In this document: positions 1 through 11,062 of the stretch, in pieces | Layout: every line of letters starts with the position of its first letter | Numbering within the stretch: the stretch's first letter is position 1 | DNA from: Hypericum androsaemum | Taxonomy: Eukaryota; Streptophyta; Magnoliopsida; Malpighiales; Hypericaceae | Assembly: GCA_963995505.1 (NCBI GenBank) | Contig: OZ023195.1 | Span: 434,001-498,000, forward strand | Length of the DNA: 64,000 nt | Direction of reading: 5' to 3' | Program-made: the position numbers and the translations under genes | Notes under the pieces: model-generated | The model's input: only the letters and a program-made list of their open reading frames with translations | Told to the model about the DNA's origin: nothing | Database searches by the model: none

Positions 1-355
1 CACCGATGTGTTCGCATCCGCCTGGGGGTTGGGAGAAATCAGCGTCGGTTTCGATTGTGAGGCACTAAATTCGATTAATTGATTTTTGTTGGTTTGGATT
101 TGGTTTTTTTTTTTTTTTAGGGAAGAAGAAGAAGAAGAATAATCGCAGGGAAGAAGATGAGCATAGAGTTTTTTTTATTCCTTAAAAGGGTATTTAAGTA
201 ATTTCAAAGACCAAAATGAAAAATGAGTGGATGACGTCAGCAAGGGACCCGAGAGTTTCTAAAATCAAACACGGGAGATGTCAGCATTAATTTTAGAAAT
301 GTAGGGACCGAGAGAGAGGAAAACCAAACTACAGGGATGTGAGCATAATTTGCCC
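1..355. mobile_element. Right end of a Mutator-like element (cut by window edge)
   Basis: From about 225 to 355 the sequence matches the right terminal repeat of the complete element at 57309-59779. Both share the order 'ggGACCCGAgAGTTTCTAAAAT', a short spacer, a GGACC box and an end resembling TAATTTRCCC. The part before 225 is interior, with a poly-T run and a GAA-rich stretch. The left end lies outside the window, so target duplication and length cannot be checked. No gene is visible in it. Confidence 0.65.
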
Positions 356-429
356 TTGATTTTTTATCTTATCTTATTTGCACTAGAAAGACTTTTTTGA
401 AGGTTATTTTTTGCACTAGAAAGACTAAA

Positions 430-1610
430 AAGAAAATTACTCTCTAGCCTCTCGAATTTGGTTAAATATAATCAAAAGTCTTCCCTGTTTATAAAATACA
501 CGCCGACATTCCTTGTATTTGATTTTATTATATTTTCAGATCCCTGGCGCACGTTAACCGCTCTTTTTTCATTTTTGTCAATAAAATGACCAAAATACCC
601 TTGAAATAAAAATAAAAAATTGGTGACATCATCTCTTTTTCTACCTTGTAGCATGTGATGTCATCTCGTTAATTTATTGACAAAAAAAGTGCATCTTTCA
701 AAAAAATCAAACATCATCTTCCCCCAACCCCAAAACAAACCTCATGAACTGCACCCAACCCCTCACGAACCGGAGCCGTCGGCCAGGAGTTCCTCTCCGT
801 CCTCCTTCACCACTGGCTCCGCCCCCCTCCACGTCATCACCCTCTCTGAGATTGCCACCATCGTTTTCCTCATCACCTCCTCGAATTCTTCGGCATCGTT
901 TCCCTCATCACCTCCTTCATCTACCTCTTCGAATTCTTCGGCATCGACTTCGTCCAGTCCTTCATCGAATTTTTCTCCGAGGACAACACCTTCTTTGCCT
1001 CCCTCGAGAGTGAGGTGGAATTGCTCGAGCGGGACGCCCCGGTCTGGCCCCTCAGCTTGGTCTCGTCCAGTAACCAGCCCGCGCCTTTGCAGGAGACGAG
1101 GACGAGGAAGAAGGAGGTGCCCGAGCTGGGGTTTGATTCGAGCGCGTTCGACCCAAGGGCGAAGGACTGGTTGGTGGAGCTCTGGAAGATGGCGAGATGG
1201 GCGCTTGAACTTGAACGTCGCAGTATTGCCCTTGCTCGCCGTCCTGTGAACCCCCAACTCCTTGTAGTCGTCCATCTTATCTCGGATTAACTAGATTTAG
1301 CTTGTTGATAGGGAAATTGGACCAATTGGTGAATAGGCGAGCTTTAATGGGTCACGGCTGCTCCTTACTGCACTTTTTTTTAGGGTTCGTGAGGGGTTGG
1401 GTCTGTTCGTGAGGTAGAAGAAGAGATGATGTCAGCATTTTTTTATTTTTTGTTCAAGGGATATTTTTGTCATTTTAATGAAAAAAAACTCATTCAGGGA
1501 CCCAAAAATATAATAAAAACAAACTAGTAGAACTTCGGCGTGTATTTTACAAATAGGGATACTTTTAAATATATTTAAGCAAATCCGAAGGGCTAGAGAG
1601 TAATTTTCCC
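430..1610. mobile_element. Pack-MULE-type element with 9-bp target site duplication
   Basis: The ends are inverted repeats of about 110 bp. The outer 18 bases (GAAAATTACTCTCTAGCC) are identical on both sides, and the arms stay similar through the boxes around 480-560 and 1490-1570. The element is flanked by a perfect 9-bp duplication, AAGACTAAA, at 421-429 and 1611-1619. Nine-base duplications with long terminal repeats are typical of Mutator-like elements. The interior (about 720-1290) is GC-rich, unlike the surrounding DNA, and carries a captured piece of a plant gene. No transposase is present, so it must be mobilised in trans. It lies about 220 bp upstream of the F-box gene's start codon and could contribute to that promoter (inference). 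Confidence 0.9.
815..985 (+). pseudogene. Captured fragment of HMG-CoA reductase (N-terminal membrane region)
   Basis: Frame 2 from 815 reads GSAPLHVITLSEIATIVFLIT. Frame 1 from 883 then reads EFFGIVSLITSFIYL followed by FEFFGIDFVQSFI. Plant HMG-CoA reductases have, at their second N-terminal membrane span, a segment that runs PLHVxTLSEI, IxxLIxSFIYLLGFFGIDFVQSF. The match is therefore to the ER-membrane anchor, not the catalytic domain. The frame switch coincides with a short internal duplication: 'TCGAATTCTTCGGCATCG' occurs at about 881 and again at about 928. The fragment cannot encode an enzyme. The frame-1 reading continues open to 1290 through a second coding-like stretch (AKDWLVELWKMARWALELE) that I do not recognise; it may be a second captured exon. 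Confidence 0.8.
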
Positions 1611-1831
1611 AAGACTAAACGTTCATGCTTACGTGTCCTCGGAACAGACTCCCTGTCGTTTCTTACCGGTACGTGTGCCTTCCTAAAATACATAAAAAAA
1701 CCCCCCCGAAATTCAACCTCTCAGAAAAAGTAAATTAAAAATAACTCTCTCCAGTTCCGCCTAGCTAGAGCCCGAGGAGAAGTTGATTCCCATTTCCACC
1801 AAATTCTTCCCATTTTCCAATTGCAACTTCA

Positions 1832-3875
1832 ATGGTATGGTTCTTGTCTTCCTTTGCTGCCTTCATTTCTTGCCCTTTCCTAAGCTCCTAATGCACACCG
1901 AACTCAATTGCTTAGCCTTTCAATAGCTTTTTTTTACCCATCTGTTCTTACCAAAGTTGTGAAGATGGGAACTTTGTCCTTAAAAAAATTTGGAACTTTG
2001 TAAAGAGGTTTTTACATGATGGGGTTTTGTATTTTTCTTGTTGGTTGAGAAAAAATGGTGAAGATTGGAACTTTGTAGAGAGGTGATGGGGTTTTGTATT
2101 TTTTTTTCTTGTTGGCTGAGGAAAAATAGTGAAGATCGGATCTGACGTGCTAGTTTAGACTTATTCTACTACCTCGAGTTAAGTTATGTGATAGTGGTGT
2201 ACAGATGTGAAATTTGAACAATTTGGTATCTGGGTCTTGCTGAAAATTGTTCTTTCTATTGGTTGCTCGGAGAGAATGAGCTGATGATTAGAATTTGTTG
2301 GTTTCGTGGTTTATTTGATTTGTTATGTTCAGGTTGAGAGTGCGATAGATGGTAACGATGATCACGACTTCATTAGTGATCTTCCTCATGGTATCATCGA
2401 GAACATACTCATTCGGTTGCCAATAAGAGATGCGGTGATAACAAGCGTTTTGTCAACCAAGTGGAGATACCGTTGGGCCGCAATGACCCACCTTGTCTTT
2501 GATGACCAATGCGTTGAACCATGCAATGATAGGTCTCTTGTTGTGGCGAGTCTCGTGAAGTTCATTACCCGTGCCCTGTTTCTTCATCAGGGTCCAATCC
2601 ACAAGTTCCACCTTTCCACTGAACACTTGCAGTGCTGCTCGGATGTTGACCAGTGGATACTCTTCCTTTCAAGGAATGGGGTAAAAGAGTTTATTCTTGA
2701 ATTGTCAGAAGGTGAATGGTTCAGGGTGCCTTCCTGTCTTTTCAACTGCCAGAAGTTGACTCGGCTAGAGCTCTCCCGATGCGAGTTTGATCCACCCCAT
2801 ACTTTCAAAGGATTCGTGTGTTTGAGGAACCTCACCCTTCATCAAGTTTCAGTTGCTCCTGAGGCGATTGAAAGTCTTATTTCTAATTGTCCTCTTCTAG
2901 AAAGTCTTTCGTTGTCCTATTTTGATAGTCTGGCTCTCAGAATCTGTGCCCCTAATCTTCAATACTTGTGCTTGGAAGGTGAATTCAAGGAAATAGTTCT
3001 TGAGAATACACCACTTTTAGTTGCAATGTCAGTTGCCATGTATATGAATGATGAGATAGCTGAGCGCCTTGAGCAAACTTCAAGCTGCAACTTTATCAAG
3101 TTTTTTGGCGGAGTTCCTAAGCTTGAAAAGCTCGTTGGTCTTATATATTTCACAAAGGTAAGTGAATATGTACTTTGAGTCAATGATGTGTTGTTTCACA
3201 AAATTGTTTATTCATTAAGTATGAGGATCATACCTTACAAATGTTGTCAATGCAGTCTTTATATTGCTGCTTCGAAATTTTAAGTGATTCTGACTCATTT
3301 AAGGTCTTCAGTATTTGAGCATAGGTGATCATTCGCGAACACTACCAGTTACCTATACAAACCTGAGAGTAATCGAATTGTATCAAGTTAGTTTTGAAGA
3401 CATGAAGGAAATACTGGTCGTTCTTCAATTGATCACGAACTCTCCCAATTTGACAGAAATCGTGCTTTCAGTAAGTAATACAGCATTCTTATGATTTACT
3501 AGTTGATTGCGCCTTCCAAAATTATGTATATGCTCTCTTTTTAATTGTTCAATCTTCTGTCCTTTGTGCTCTCGATTCCAGGGATCTTCAAACACTTTAG
3601 CAGCAATGGAAGCATCTGATCTAGATTTCTGGGCGTTAGAATGCCCCAAGGATTGTACATTTAAGCAACTTAGAACCGTAAAGATGACAGATATGTCCGG
3701 CGTGCCGCATGAGATGGAATTCATCAAATTTTTGCTTGCAAACTCTCCCGTGCTTGAGAAAATAAGCATCGCACCCTCTGTGTACGTCGGGGATGGAAGA
3801 TTGAGTTTGTTGATTCAATTAATCAGGTTTCGGCGGGCTTCCGCTCAAGCCGAGTTTATATTCATTGAAGAATAA
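1832..3875 (+). CDS. F-box/LRR/FBD protein (At1g13570-like)
   Basis: Likely a substrate receptor of SCF ubiquitin ligases. Four exons are inferred: 1832-1834, 2333-3157, 3312-3470 and 3582-3875, giving 426 residues with all junctions in phase. The F-box lies at residues 13-52 (DFISDLPHGIIENILIRLP, then SVLSTKWRYRW). Leucine-rich repeats follow, such as KLTRLELSRCEF and NLTLHQVSVAPE. The C-terminus is FBD-like (VKMTDMSGVPHEMEFIKFLL). The first coding exon appears to hold only the start codon, ATG followed at once by GT; the acceptor before GTTGAGAGT restores the frame. Otherwise translation would have to start inside the intron at 2306. The layout and length match a remembered Arabidopsis protein of about 416 residues. 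Its target is unknown. Confidence 0.9.
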
Positions 3876-4413
3876 GGCGTTGGTGCAAGTCCATTCTCAT
3901 GTTTGGTCAGTCATCTTGTTCTTTTGTCTGTATGTCGTTGTACGCTAATGTATATCAGTTAAATAAATTTCTGATGCAAGTTTTCTTGGATATGTAACTT
4001 CATCTTGACATTTCTAATTAATGCCATGATCACCATTATTGGTTTCTGGCTGTCTTTCTGTTCTGTCTCTGATTTATTTATTTCTTTGTAGCTTATTCTT
4101 GCATCTTCACAATTCTTTTCAAAGAACCAAGATCACAGGCAGCTAGTGATAAATAAAGCTCATTCCCATTAACACACAGTGGTTTCAAGACCAAAGCTAA
4201 TCAATACCACAGAAAAAAGAACAAGCTATTTCACTCGTCAAGAAAGCACAAACAACTGAAATTTGTGGTGCACCAATTGTGATACTCTCTGTACAGTCAT
4301 CAGTCCTCACTTCTCCTGGAGCAGATATGTTGGTTATTAGTTTACAGTAAAGCTAGAGTTCATCTGTTGTTCCTCTCTGCTTTTTTTTCTCGAGATTTGT
4401 TAATCGTCGTGCG
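3876..4413. other. Convergent 3' region between F-box and NIK genes
   Basis: Both flanking genes end here tail to tail, so this 538 bp should hold two 3' UTRs, possibly overlapping. It is T-rich on the plus strand after 3875. No ORF of interest, RNA gene or repeat is visible. Confidence 0.6.
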
Positions 4414-7215
4414 TCACCGTGGCCCGGATAGCTCCATTGCCTGGACGAGCAGCACGGAGTCATCTGTCAAGTCGGAATACCTCTCCGACGAGAAGAACTC
4501 GCTGCTTTGGCATCGTGGTGCTTCTGCTCTTTGGGAAGCCTCCCATTTTTCAACCAGGCCATCTCCTTCTAACATCCTGACCACCTCAGACATCTTAGGT
4601 CTGTGGCTCGGGAGATATTGGGTACATAAGAGGGCTACTTGCACCATTTCCTCCAGCTCGATCCGGTCGTAGTCGTTCTTCATGTCCTTGTCGACTAGCA
4701 CTTCCAGCCGCTTTTCCTGTTGAATCTTTCGGACCTGCAAGAGAAATACGAATCAAAAGTTAAGCGAGGTTGATGGTTTCCGCGGTAGGATGTATAAGGA
4801 TACTGAATCTGGAGAGGAGCATGGAGCATTACCCAGTCCAGCGTTGCTCCTTTCTGATTAGCTGACTTGCCGAATTCTAGGGCCCTTAATCCGGATATCA
4901 GTTCAAGGAGAAGGACGCCAAACCCAAAAACGTCTGTTTTTTCGGAGGATTGCCCTGTCGATAGATACTCGGGAGCAATGTGGCCAACTGTACCTCTCAC
5001 CGCGGTCGTTACGTGCGAATCCCTATGATCCAACAGCTTGGCCAAGCCAAAATCTCCCACCACAGCTTCACAGTAGTCATCCAGCAATATGTTGGCAGCC
5101 TTAACATCCCTATGAATGATTTTGGGGTCACACTGCTCATGCAAGTAAAGTAAACCTCTGGCTGCGCCAAGCGCGATCCTTTTTCTCGTACCCCAGTCGA
5201 GAGTCGGCTTTGCTGCAAACACGAAATTTCTACATTAACACAGCTTATTCCATGACGGATTTCCAACTGGCTTGGTAGGAATGATGATAAATGTTACCCT
5301 TGAGACGGGTTGCAACGCTTCCATTGGACATGTAAGGGTAGACCAATAGCCTCTCCGATGCTGTCATGCAGAATCCGTGCAGACGGAGAAGGTTCCGATG
5401 TACAGCCAAGCTGATCATCTCCACCTCGGTCTGGAATTGGATATAACCACCAACGGCATTCCCATCGTTCAGCCTTTTGACCGCCACAAGGGTGTCGTCT
5501 TGGAGATGGCCTATGTATACATTTCCAAACCCTCCTTTCCCTATCAAGTTCTTGCTACTGAAGTTGCTTGTGGCCACCTGAAGCTCTTTGAACTGGAACC
5601 TCCTCAAGTTTCCCAGGTATATTTCTTCATGGGATTGCTCTGGAATTCAGGAAAAAAGTGAAACTCCTCAATGTCCTCATTTGCTAGATGAAACTAAAAC
5701 TTGTTTATTTGATCTGATTAATTGTTATTACTAACCATTAGTATCAAAGAAAACCTGCTTGTTGTGTCTTTGCCTCCACCAGATAAGGAAGCCGAACCCG
5801 AGCACTAACAGGCCAATGCAGCCCAGACTTGAGCCAAAAGCCAAGGCTACCTTGTGGCCTCCTCTGCTTCCATAAGGTTGAGAATCTTAAAAGCAAACAA
5901 AACCCTTTTTAGAACTAATTGAAGTTGAAGTCAAAACTTGAAACCAGTTGCAGGAAGTTGGTACAGGACACAAGGCAGGAGGGAAGTGAGCTTACTTTGA
6001 GAATTATTCAAGAACAGAGACTGAGGCATGGACATTGCCCCAAAGCAGTCCTGCCCATTTGTACATATCAAAGGATTTCCGACAATGCTGCGTGGCCCCG
6101 TACGAGAATCATTAGATGAGACTGACATGGTGAAGTAGTTTCAAGGAGTTTGGAGGCTTTGGAAGTGGCTTACTTGAATGTTTTGGTGTGGAAAGTGGGA
6201 ACAGGAGCACTAAGATTGTTGAAAGACAAGTCCCTGTGTTAATGAACATCTGATTAGAGAAGTACTTATCAGGAAAAAAAGATACACAGAGATCCTTGAG
6301 GATACTTACAGGAAAGTAAGCTGGCTCATGTTAGCCAAGGAGGGAGGTATGGCTCCTTCCAGAGTGTTGTTGTTCAGTCTCCTGTTTCGCGTTCAAAATA
6401 CCATCATCAGCTTCGAATCAAACTACGTGCAAATAAACACCGGTGACTGAAGTTTTCCAGGAAGAACAGAAAATGCATACAAGTACTGGAGATTGTCTAG
6501 CCGAGCTAGAACTCCGGGAATCCGGCCTCTAAACATGTTGTTGGAGAGATCAATTGTTCTGAGCTTTGACAGCCTCCCAACCTCAGTAGGTATAGTTCCT
6601 GAGATGTTGTTGTTCTGCAACAGCCTGCAAAATATGTTTCCAAAAATAAAATAAACACAAACTGTCAAAAATTATTCCAAATAATAATCAAAATGAACCA
6701 TACCATATCCTCCTGCTACTAAAATACTCACACTAGCTGAAGATTTGTCAGGTTTCTTATGCTTGGTGACAGAGTACCGGATAAATTTTGGCTCGGAGCT
6801 TCCCTGCATTCCTAAGAGGTATTAGTTGCAAGAGAATCTCGACGAGAAGGATCGGTAGACGCTTGAATGAGAGAACTCGAAGTAGTTTTGACTTACAGGC
6901 CAGTAACAAGTCCATCAGCACAAGTGACCATAGGCCAGCTGCATGGATCCACAGCAGTTGCATCCCAGTTTAGTACTCCATGTGGATCAATTAATGACTC
7001 CTTGATTGCCATTAGAGCCACCACTAAAACCAACCAAACAAATTTCCAACATTTAATACTGAAAAAGACTGGTTTTAGAGCAAGAGAAAGAGAGAGATCA
7101 AAACACCTTCAAAGTTGACTCCCTTGGAAGAAAGCACTCCACAGGCGAAACCCCAAGAGCAAGCCAAAACCACACACCACAAAAGACCATTATTCCTCCT
7201 CACTGCTTCCTCCAT
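4414..7215 (-). CDS. NIK3: LRR receptor-like kinase, NSP-interacting kinase family (NIK3-like)
   Basis: Plasma-membrane receptor kinase of LRR subfamily II; NIK relatives act in antiviral and immune signalling. Eleven exons, written in transcript order: 7215-7107, 7023-6897, 6803-6732, 6624-6481, 6381-6310, 6233-6174, 6087-5996, 5885-5736, 5639-5298, 5212-4833 and 4734-4414. They total 1869 nt and 622 residues; NIK1 has about 638. Residues 1-27 form a signal peptide ([17 protein letters not shown]). The leucine-rich repeats lie in 72/144/72-nt exons, as is usual for this subfamily. A membrane span follows at about 238-258 and then WWRQRH. The kinase has glycine loop G309-Y317, Lys330, HRD Asp425 and DFG Asp443, then [10 protein letters not shown]. 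All catalytic residues are intact. The C-terminus [11 protein letters not shown] is the NIK hallmark. [20 protein letters not shown] and [18 protein letters not shown] favour NIK3 over NIK1 and NIK2. Confidence 0.95.
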
Positions 7216-8569
7216 GAATCACAATAACCCCACTACTCCAAATGCAAAGAACCAGCTTCTTCAAGGTAAGTATTCTTTATTCTTTAGCCTGTTATACGTG
7301 ATCGTACCCCGGACTTTCGTCAATTCTTCACACCAATACTTATGTGGGAGCCTAGCTTTGTGGTATAAGAAACCAGCTGTTGCAACAGCAGCTAACTGGC
7401 TGGTTCCTATAATTGCACGAACTCAGCCAAAAGCATCTCAGATTGTCCAAAGGTGACACAGTAACTTGCCTGCCACTGGTTTAGCAAAGTGCAAGAAAAG
7501 AATATGGAAAAAGCAAGCTATGAGCCAACATGCATTAACCATATCTCAGATTTGATGTAAATTGATTGACAAAAGCAGGATTCCTCGTCAATCATGCGCG
7601 CTTTGTTTGCATCAAAAGGACTGCCAGGAGGAGAAGAACTATTTTTGCTCCTTCTTTAATTAGGTGGAGTGGTTCTACTTCTATCACAACTAATCATTTT
7701 CACAATCTTAGTTTAGGACCTGACTGACCAAACTAACCTACTCTCGCCAGATATATCACGACTAACCAAGATTCGAGAATCTGATTGAAACAATAAAATT
7801 GTCTTTGAATTAATCATTTTATTCACATGCCTCGAAATTTGAATTATACCGAAAGGTTGCACCATTAACAGTCGTGCATCGAAGAATACTGTGAGTAGGA
7901 CAATTTGGCAAAATTTCGTTGGTGGGTCAGGCTAATTCATTAATAAGTGATTGATTATAAGTAGTGGGATTATTATATGATGTGTTGTGCTTCTACTGTG
8001 AGTTCAAAGGAATCCAACATTCTGGAGAGCTGATTATTATTTTATAAACTTAGGGTCGAGAGAAAAAGTTACATTCTCTTATTTCTTTTTTCTGATTAAC
8101 TAATAGAGGTGAGAATCTCGAGGGAATTACGAATTTACGATGATGTAACTATTCCTGGGGAACTGTTTCTACTTTGTTGGGTGAACTATAGATTTTTTTT
8201 ACAAAAGCTCAACGAAGTTTGTAGACCTAAATTAACCAAATATTTTAAATATTTTGTCGGTTTTTGTGATCTAACCTTGGTTATTTAGGCTCTAGACAGA
8301 TTTTCAGATACTAAATATTTTAAATCAAACAAAAGTTTTTTTGCCGCAAATTTGCCTTTTGCATTTTCTGTTTCAAATAAAAGAGGTAGGCCTCCCTTTA
8401 AAGATAATAATTACTCGATACAATAATGCAAAATTCTGCACTATCCCACAGTGCCAAAAATCCTTATTGTTTGTTGGGTTTGGTCAACTTGCTTTTTCAG
8501 ATTCTAATTCACTAATTGTCTCCACGGCTGTTCTTATAAAACTATCCAAATCAAAGCAGCCAGCTCTAA
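7216..8569. other. Upstream region of the NIK gene
   Basis: About 1.35 kb between the NIK start codon and the Copia derivative. The stretch next to the gene would be its 5' UTR and promoter, read on the minus strand. The open frame at 7115-7456 (plus) is antisense to NIK exon 1 and shows no family signature. No other gene or repeat was recognised. Confidence 0.5.
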
Positions 8570-8574
8570 ACTCC

Positions 8575-8850
8575 TCTTAGGAATTCAACAACTTCAAGAA
8601 CAATACACACAAAGAACACTGACACAAGAGATTACGTGGTTCGGCCTAATACCTACGTCCACGGGGAGAAAGGAGAACTTTTATCGATAGATTTGAGTCA
8701 CAAAGCCTTAACTAACCTAAGAGTAACACGTCCTTATATAATAGACGAACTTTTGGAATACAAGAAACCTATCTAGGTCAAATTAACAAGAGTCTGAAAC
8801 AAAACATGAAAATAATCCCTCATTTGCTTATTTCCTTGCCAAACTCAACA
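8575..8850 (-). repeat. 3' LTR of the Copia derivative
   Basis: 276 bp. It begins TCTTAGG on the plus strand where its partner begins TGTTAGG, so one terminal base has changed, and it ends CTCAACA. A TATA-like box (TTATATAATA) at about 8734-8743 is conserved in the other LTR. Confidence 0.9.
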
Positions 8851-9430
8851 ATCTCCACCCTGGCAAGAAATCATCCCGTGGACGAACCATGAAGTTTCGT
8901 CCGAACTTCAACAAAACTCCACCTTGAGGAAACACTGCCCCATGAAGAACTATGAGATCTTGCAAGACCAATCCGACTACATCGACTCTACCTTGGACCT
9001 TAGATAACTACCATCAATAAGACCATCTCAACTTTCTCACATCTTTTTGTTCACTTGGAGCCAACCCCCAAGCTCGAGCAACTTTTGAGCTTGCTTGGCA
9101 TCTTCCCTCCAACCTCCATTGAACTCTAACTAGCAAGACCACCTACTGAAGCAACCTTGTGACCAATAGACACTCTTCTATTTTTTCGGTCAGCCCCATG
9201 CTCCGCAACCTCGAACCGCTTCTCCGCTGGACTTTTTGCCTCGAACTAATGCTACATGTCATAGTATACAATGGACAACCTTTTGTTCCACCAAGTAGAA
9301 CTCTCGACATGCCACAAACTCTACCGTTCAACCTTGAGTGAGATACCTGATTCACCCGTGGTGCTACCAACAGCTTTGCATTTCCCATGCAAAACCTACA
9401 CAATACCTTTGACGTGCACATCCCTTTAGA

Positions 9431-10754
9431 CTACCATAGCGAGAATTTTTTAACTTTGTCTCCGCGAATCTTAACTCCACTCAAACTATTCATGTCAAGC
9501 CTTTGCTCCATCATACAAGAGCGTTCCCCCTCTTCATCGGAACCCAACGAGATAACTCCACCTACAACCGTGTTCTCCACTAACCTGTAGGTGTTCCTAG
9601 CATCCCTTTCACCCTTCCTCACCACCAGAGCATCCTTCTCCACCTCCATTAGCCTGCCTATAACTTTATAGCTATACCCACTATAATCTAAGGCTCCTAA
9701 TGAGATCAAATTCCTCTCCAACTTTGGAACATGCCTAACTCCACACAACTTCCTCTCAACACCATCCCATATCTTTATTCGGATATTACTTATGCCAGTA
9801 ATTCTACAAGTAGAACCATCACCCACAGTCACTATACCTGAATCAATGAACTTATAGGTGTCAAACCACCCTCTCTTGGGCGTCATATGAAAAGAGCAAG
9901 CACTATCCAAAATTCAGGAATCATAATACTTTAGACCTGATAAGACAGAAAGAACATCACCATCCGACTTGTCTGAATATGAGGCCATATTCACGAAACT
10001 CGATCCTTTTCCCTCGCAATTTCGAGTTCTTCTCGGAAAATCCTTCTTCACGTGCCCTTTTTCTCTGCACTCGAAATAATTTTCTTTGAACTCCCTCGAC
10101 CCCGACTTGGATCCCTTCCCATCTCTTTCTCTTCCTCGACCATGGCTACCCCTCACAACCAACCTTACTGCTTGATCATCGCCGATTTTCCTCCTTTGAT
10201 GATACCCCAGCAAAGCACTCGTGATATCTTCCAGCACCAGCGATTCCTTCCCCCAAGTTAGGGTTGTAACCAAATTCTCGTAGGTGCCCGGTAAGGAATT
10301 CAGGAGCAACAATGTGTTATCTTCTTCCTCGAACTTCACATCAACCTTTCTCAAGTCGCTCACGAGTTGACTGAAATCATTAATGTGTTGGCTCAAATTT
10401 GAGCCCTCTTTCATCTTCAGTCCGTATAATCTTTGCTTAAGATAAAGCTTGTTCGATAAAGACTTAGACATATATTTTGTCTCCAATTTCTTTCATACCT
10501 CAGCTGGTGACTCCTCATCCATGACGTGATACATCACATCGTCCGCCAAGCTCAAGCGAATTGTCGCTACCGCCTTGGCTCCAATCTCCTTCCACTCTTG
10601 CTCCTCCATCTTCTCGGGCTTCTTCTCCGAGAACGTGATGACCATCCCTTCTTGCACGAGAAGATCCTTGACAAGTATTTGCCATAACTCGAAACTCAAT
10701 GAACCATCGAACTTCACAAGAGCAAATTTCGTGCCGGGATCCGATATCCTTCAT
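9431..10754 (-). pseudogene. Copia gag-protease remnant
   Basis: Going down the minus strand, the gag reading starts TKFALVKFDGSLSFELWQ, with a frameshift near its beginning. It continues through 10717-10493, and after a stop through 10486-9914. The zinc knuckle is degenerate: ECREKGHVKKDFP lacks the first and last cysteines. After another stop comes the protease-like segment ILDSACSFHM, then GDGSTCRITG and LCGVRHVPKLERNLISLG. Both in-frame stops sit where relatives have tryptophan (V-[W]-KKLE and DS-[W]-ILDSA), so TGG has become TGA. The protein cannot be made intact. Confidence 0.85.
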
Positions 10755-10759
10755 CCTTA

Positions 10760-10772
10760 GCTCTTGATACCA
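10760..10772 (-). promoter_or_regulatory. Primer-binding site (initiator tRNA-Met type)
   Basis: The minus strand reads TGGTATCAAGAGC two bases after the 5' LTR. This closely matches the usual plant Copia site TGGTATCAGAGC, complementary to the 3' end of initiator tRNA-Met. Confidence 0.85.
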
Positions 10773-10774
10773 CT

Positions 10775-11057
10775 TGTTAGGAATTCAGCAACTTCGAGAA
10801 TAATACGCACAAAGAACACGGACACAAGAGATTACGTGATTCGGCCTAATGCCTATGTCCATGGAGAAAAATGAGAACTTTTATTGATATATCCGAGTCA
10901 CAAAGTCTTAACTAACCCTAGGGTAACATGCTCTTATATAATAGACGAACTCTTAGAGTACAAGAAACCTATCTAGGTCGAATTAGAAATCTGAAACAAG
11001 TCTGAAACAAAACAAAAAACAATTCATTTTTTATTTATTTCCTTGCCAAACTCAACA
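10775..11057 (-). repeat. 5' LTR of the Copia derivative
   Basis: 283 bp with intact TGTTAG..CAACA ends. It is similar along its full length to 8575-8850, with many scattered substitutions, so the insertion is not recent. Confidence 0.9.
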
Positions 11058-11062
11058 ACTCC

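Larger units (their letters stand above)
8575..11057 (-). mobile_element. Deleted Ty1/Copia-type LTR retrotransposon
   Basis: Two direct repeats (8575-8850 and 10775-11057) bound an internal region transcribed on the minus strand. A 5-bp target duplication, ACTCC, flanks the element at 8570-8574 and 11058-11062. The right repeat is the 5' LTR: a primer site follows it on the minus strand. Next to the left repeat is a purine tract (minus strand GCCAGGGTGGAGAT), as expected before a 3' LTR. The internal 1.9 kb encodes gag and protease remnants only. Integrase, reverse transcriptase and RNase H are absent, so it is a non-autonomous derivative. Confidence 0.92.

Noticed and set aside
763..1275. 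170-codon minus-strand frame, Glu/Asp-rich
   Set aside because: Antisense shadow of the captured HMGR segment; GC-rich DNA keeps several frames open and the plus strand has the recognisable protein.
2587..3183. Minus-strand frames over the F-box gene
   Set aside because: They lie antisense to coding exons with conserved F-box and LRR sequence and have no domain of their own.
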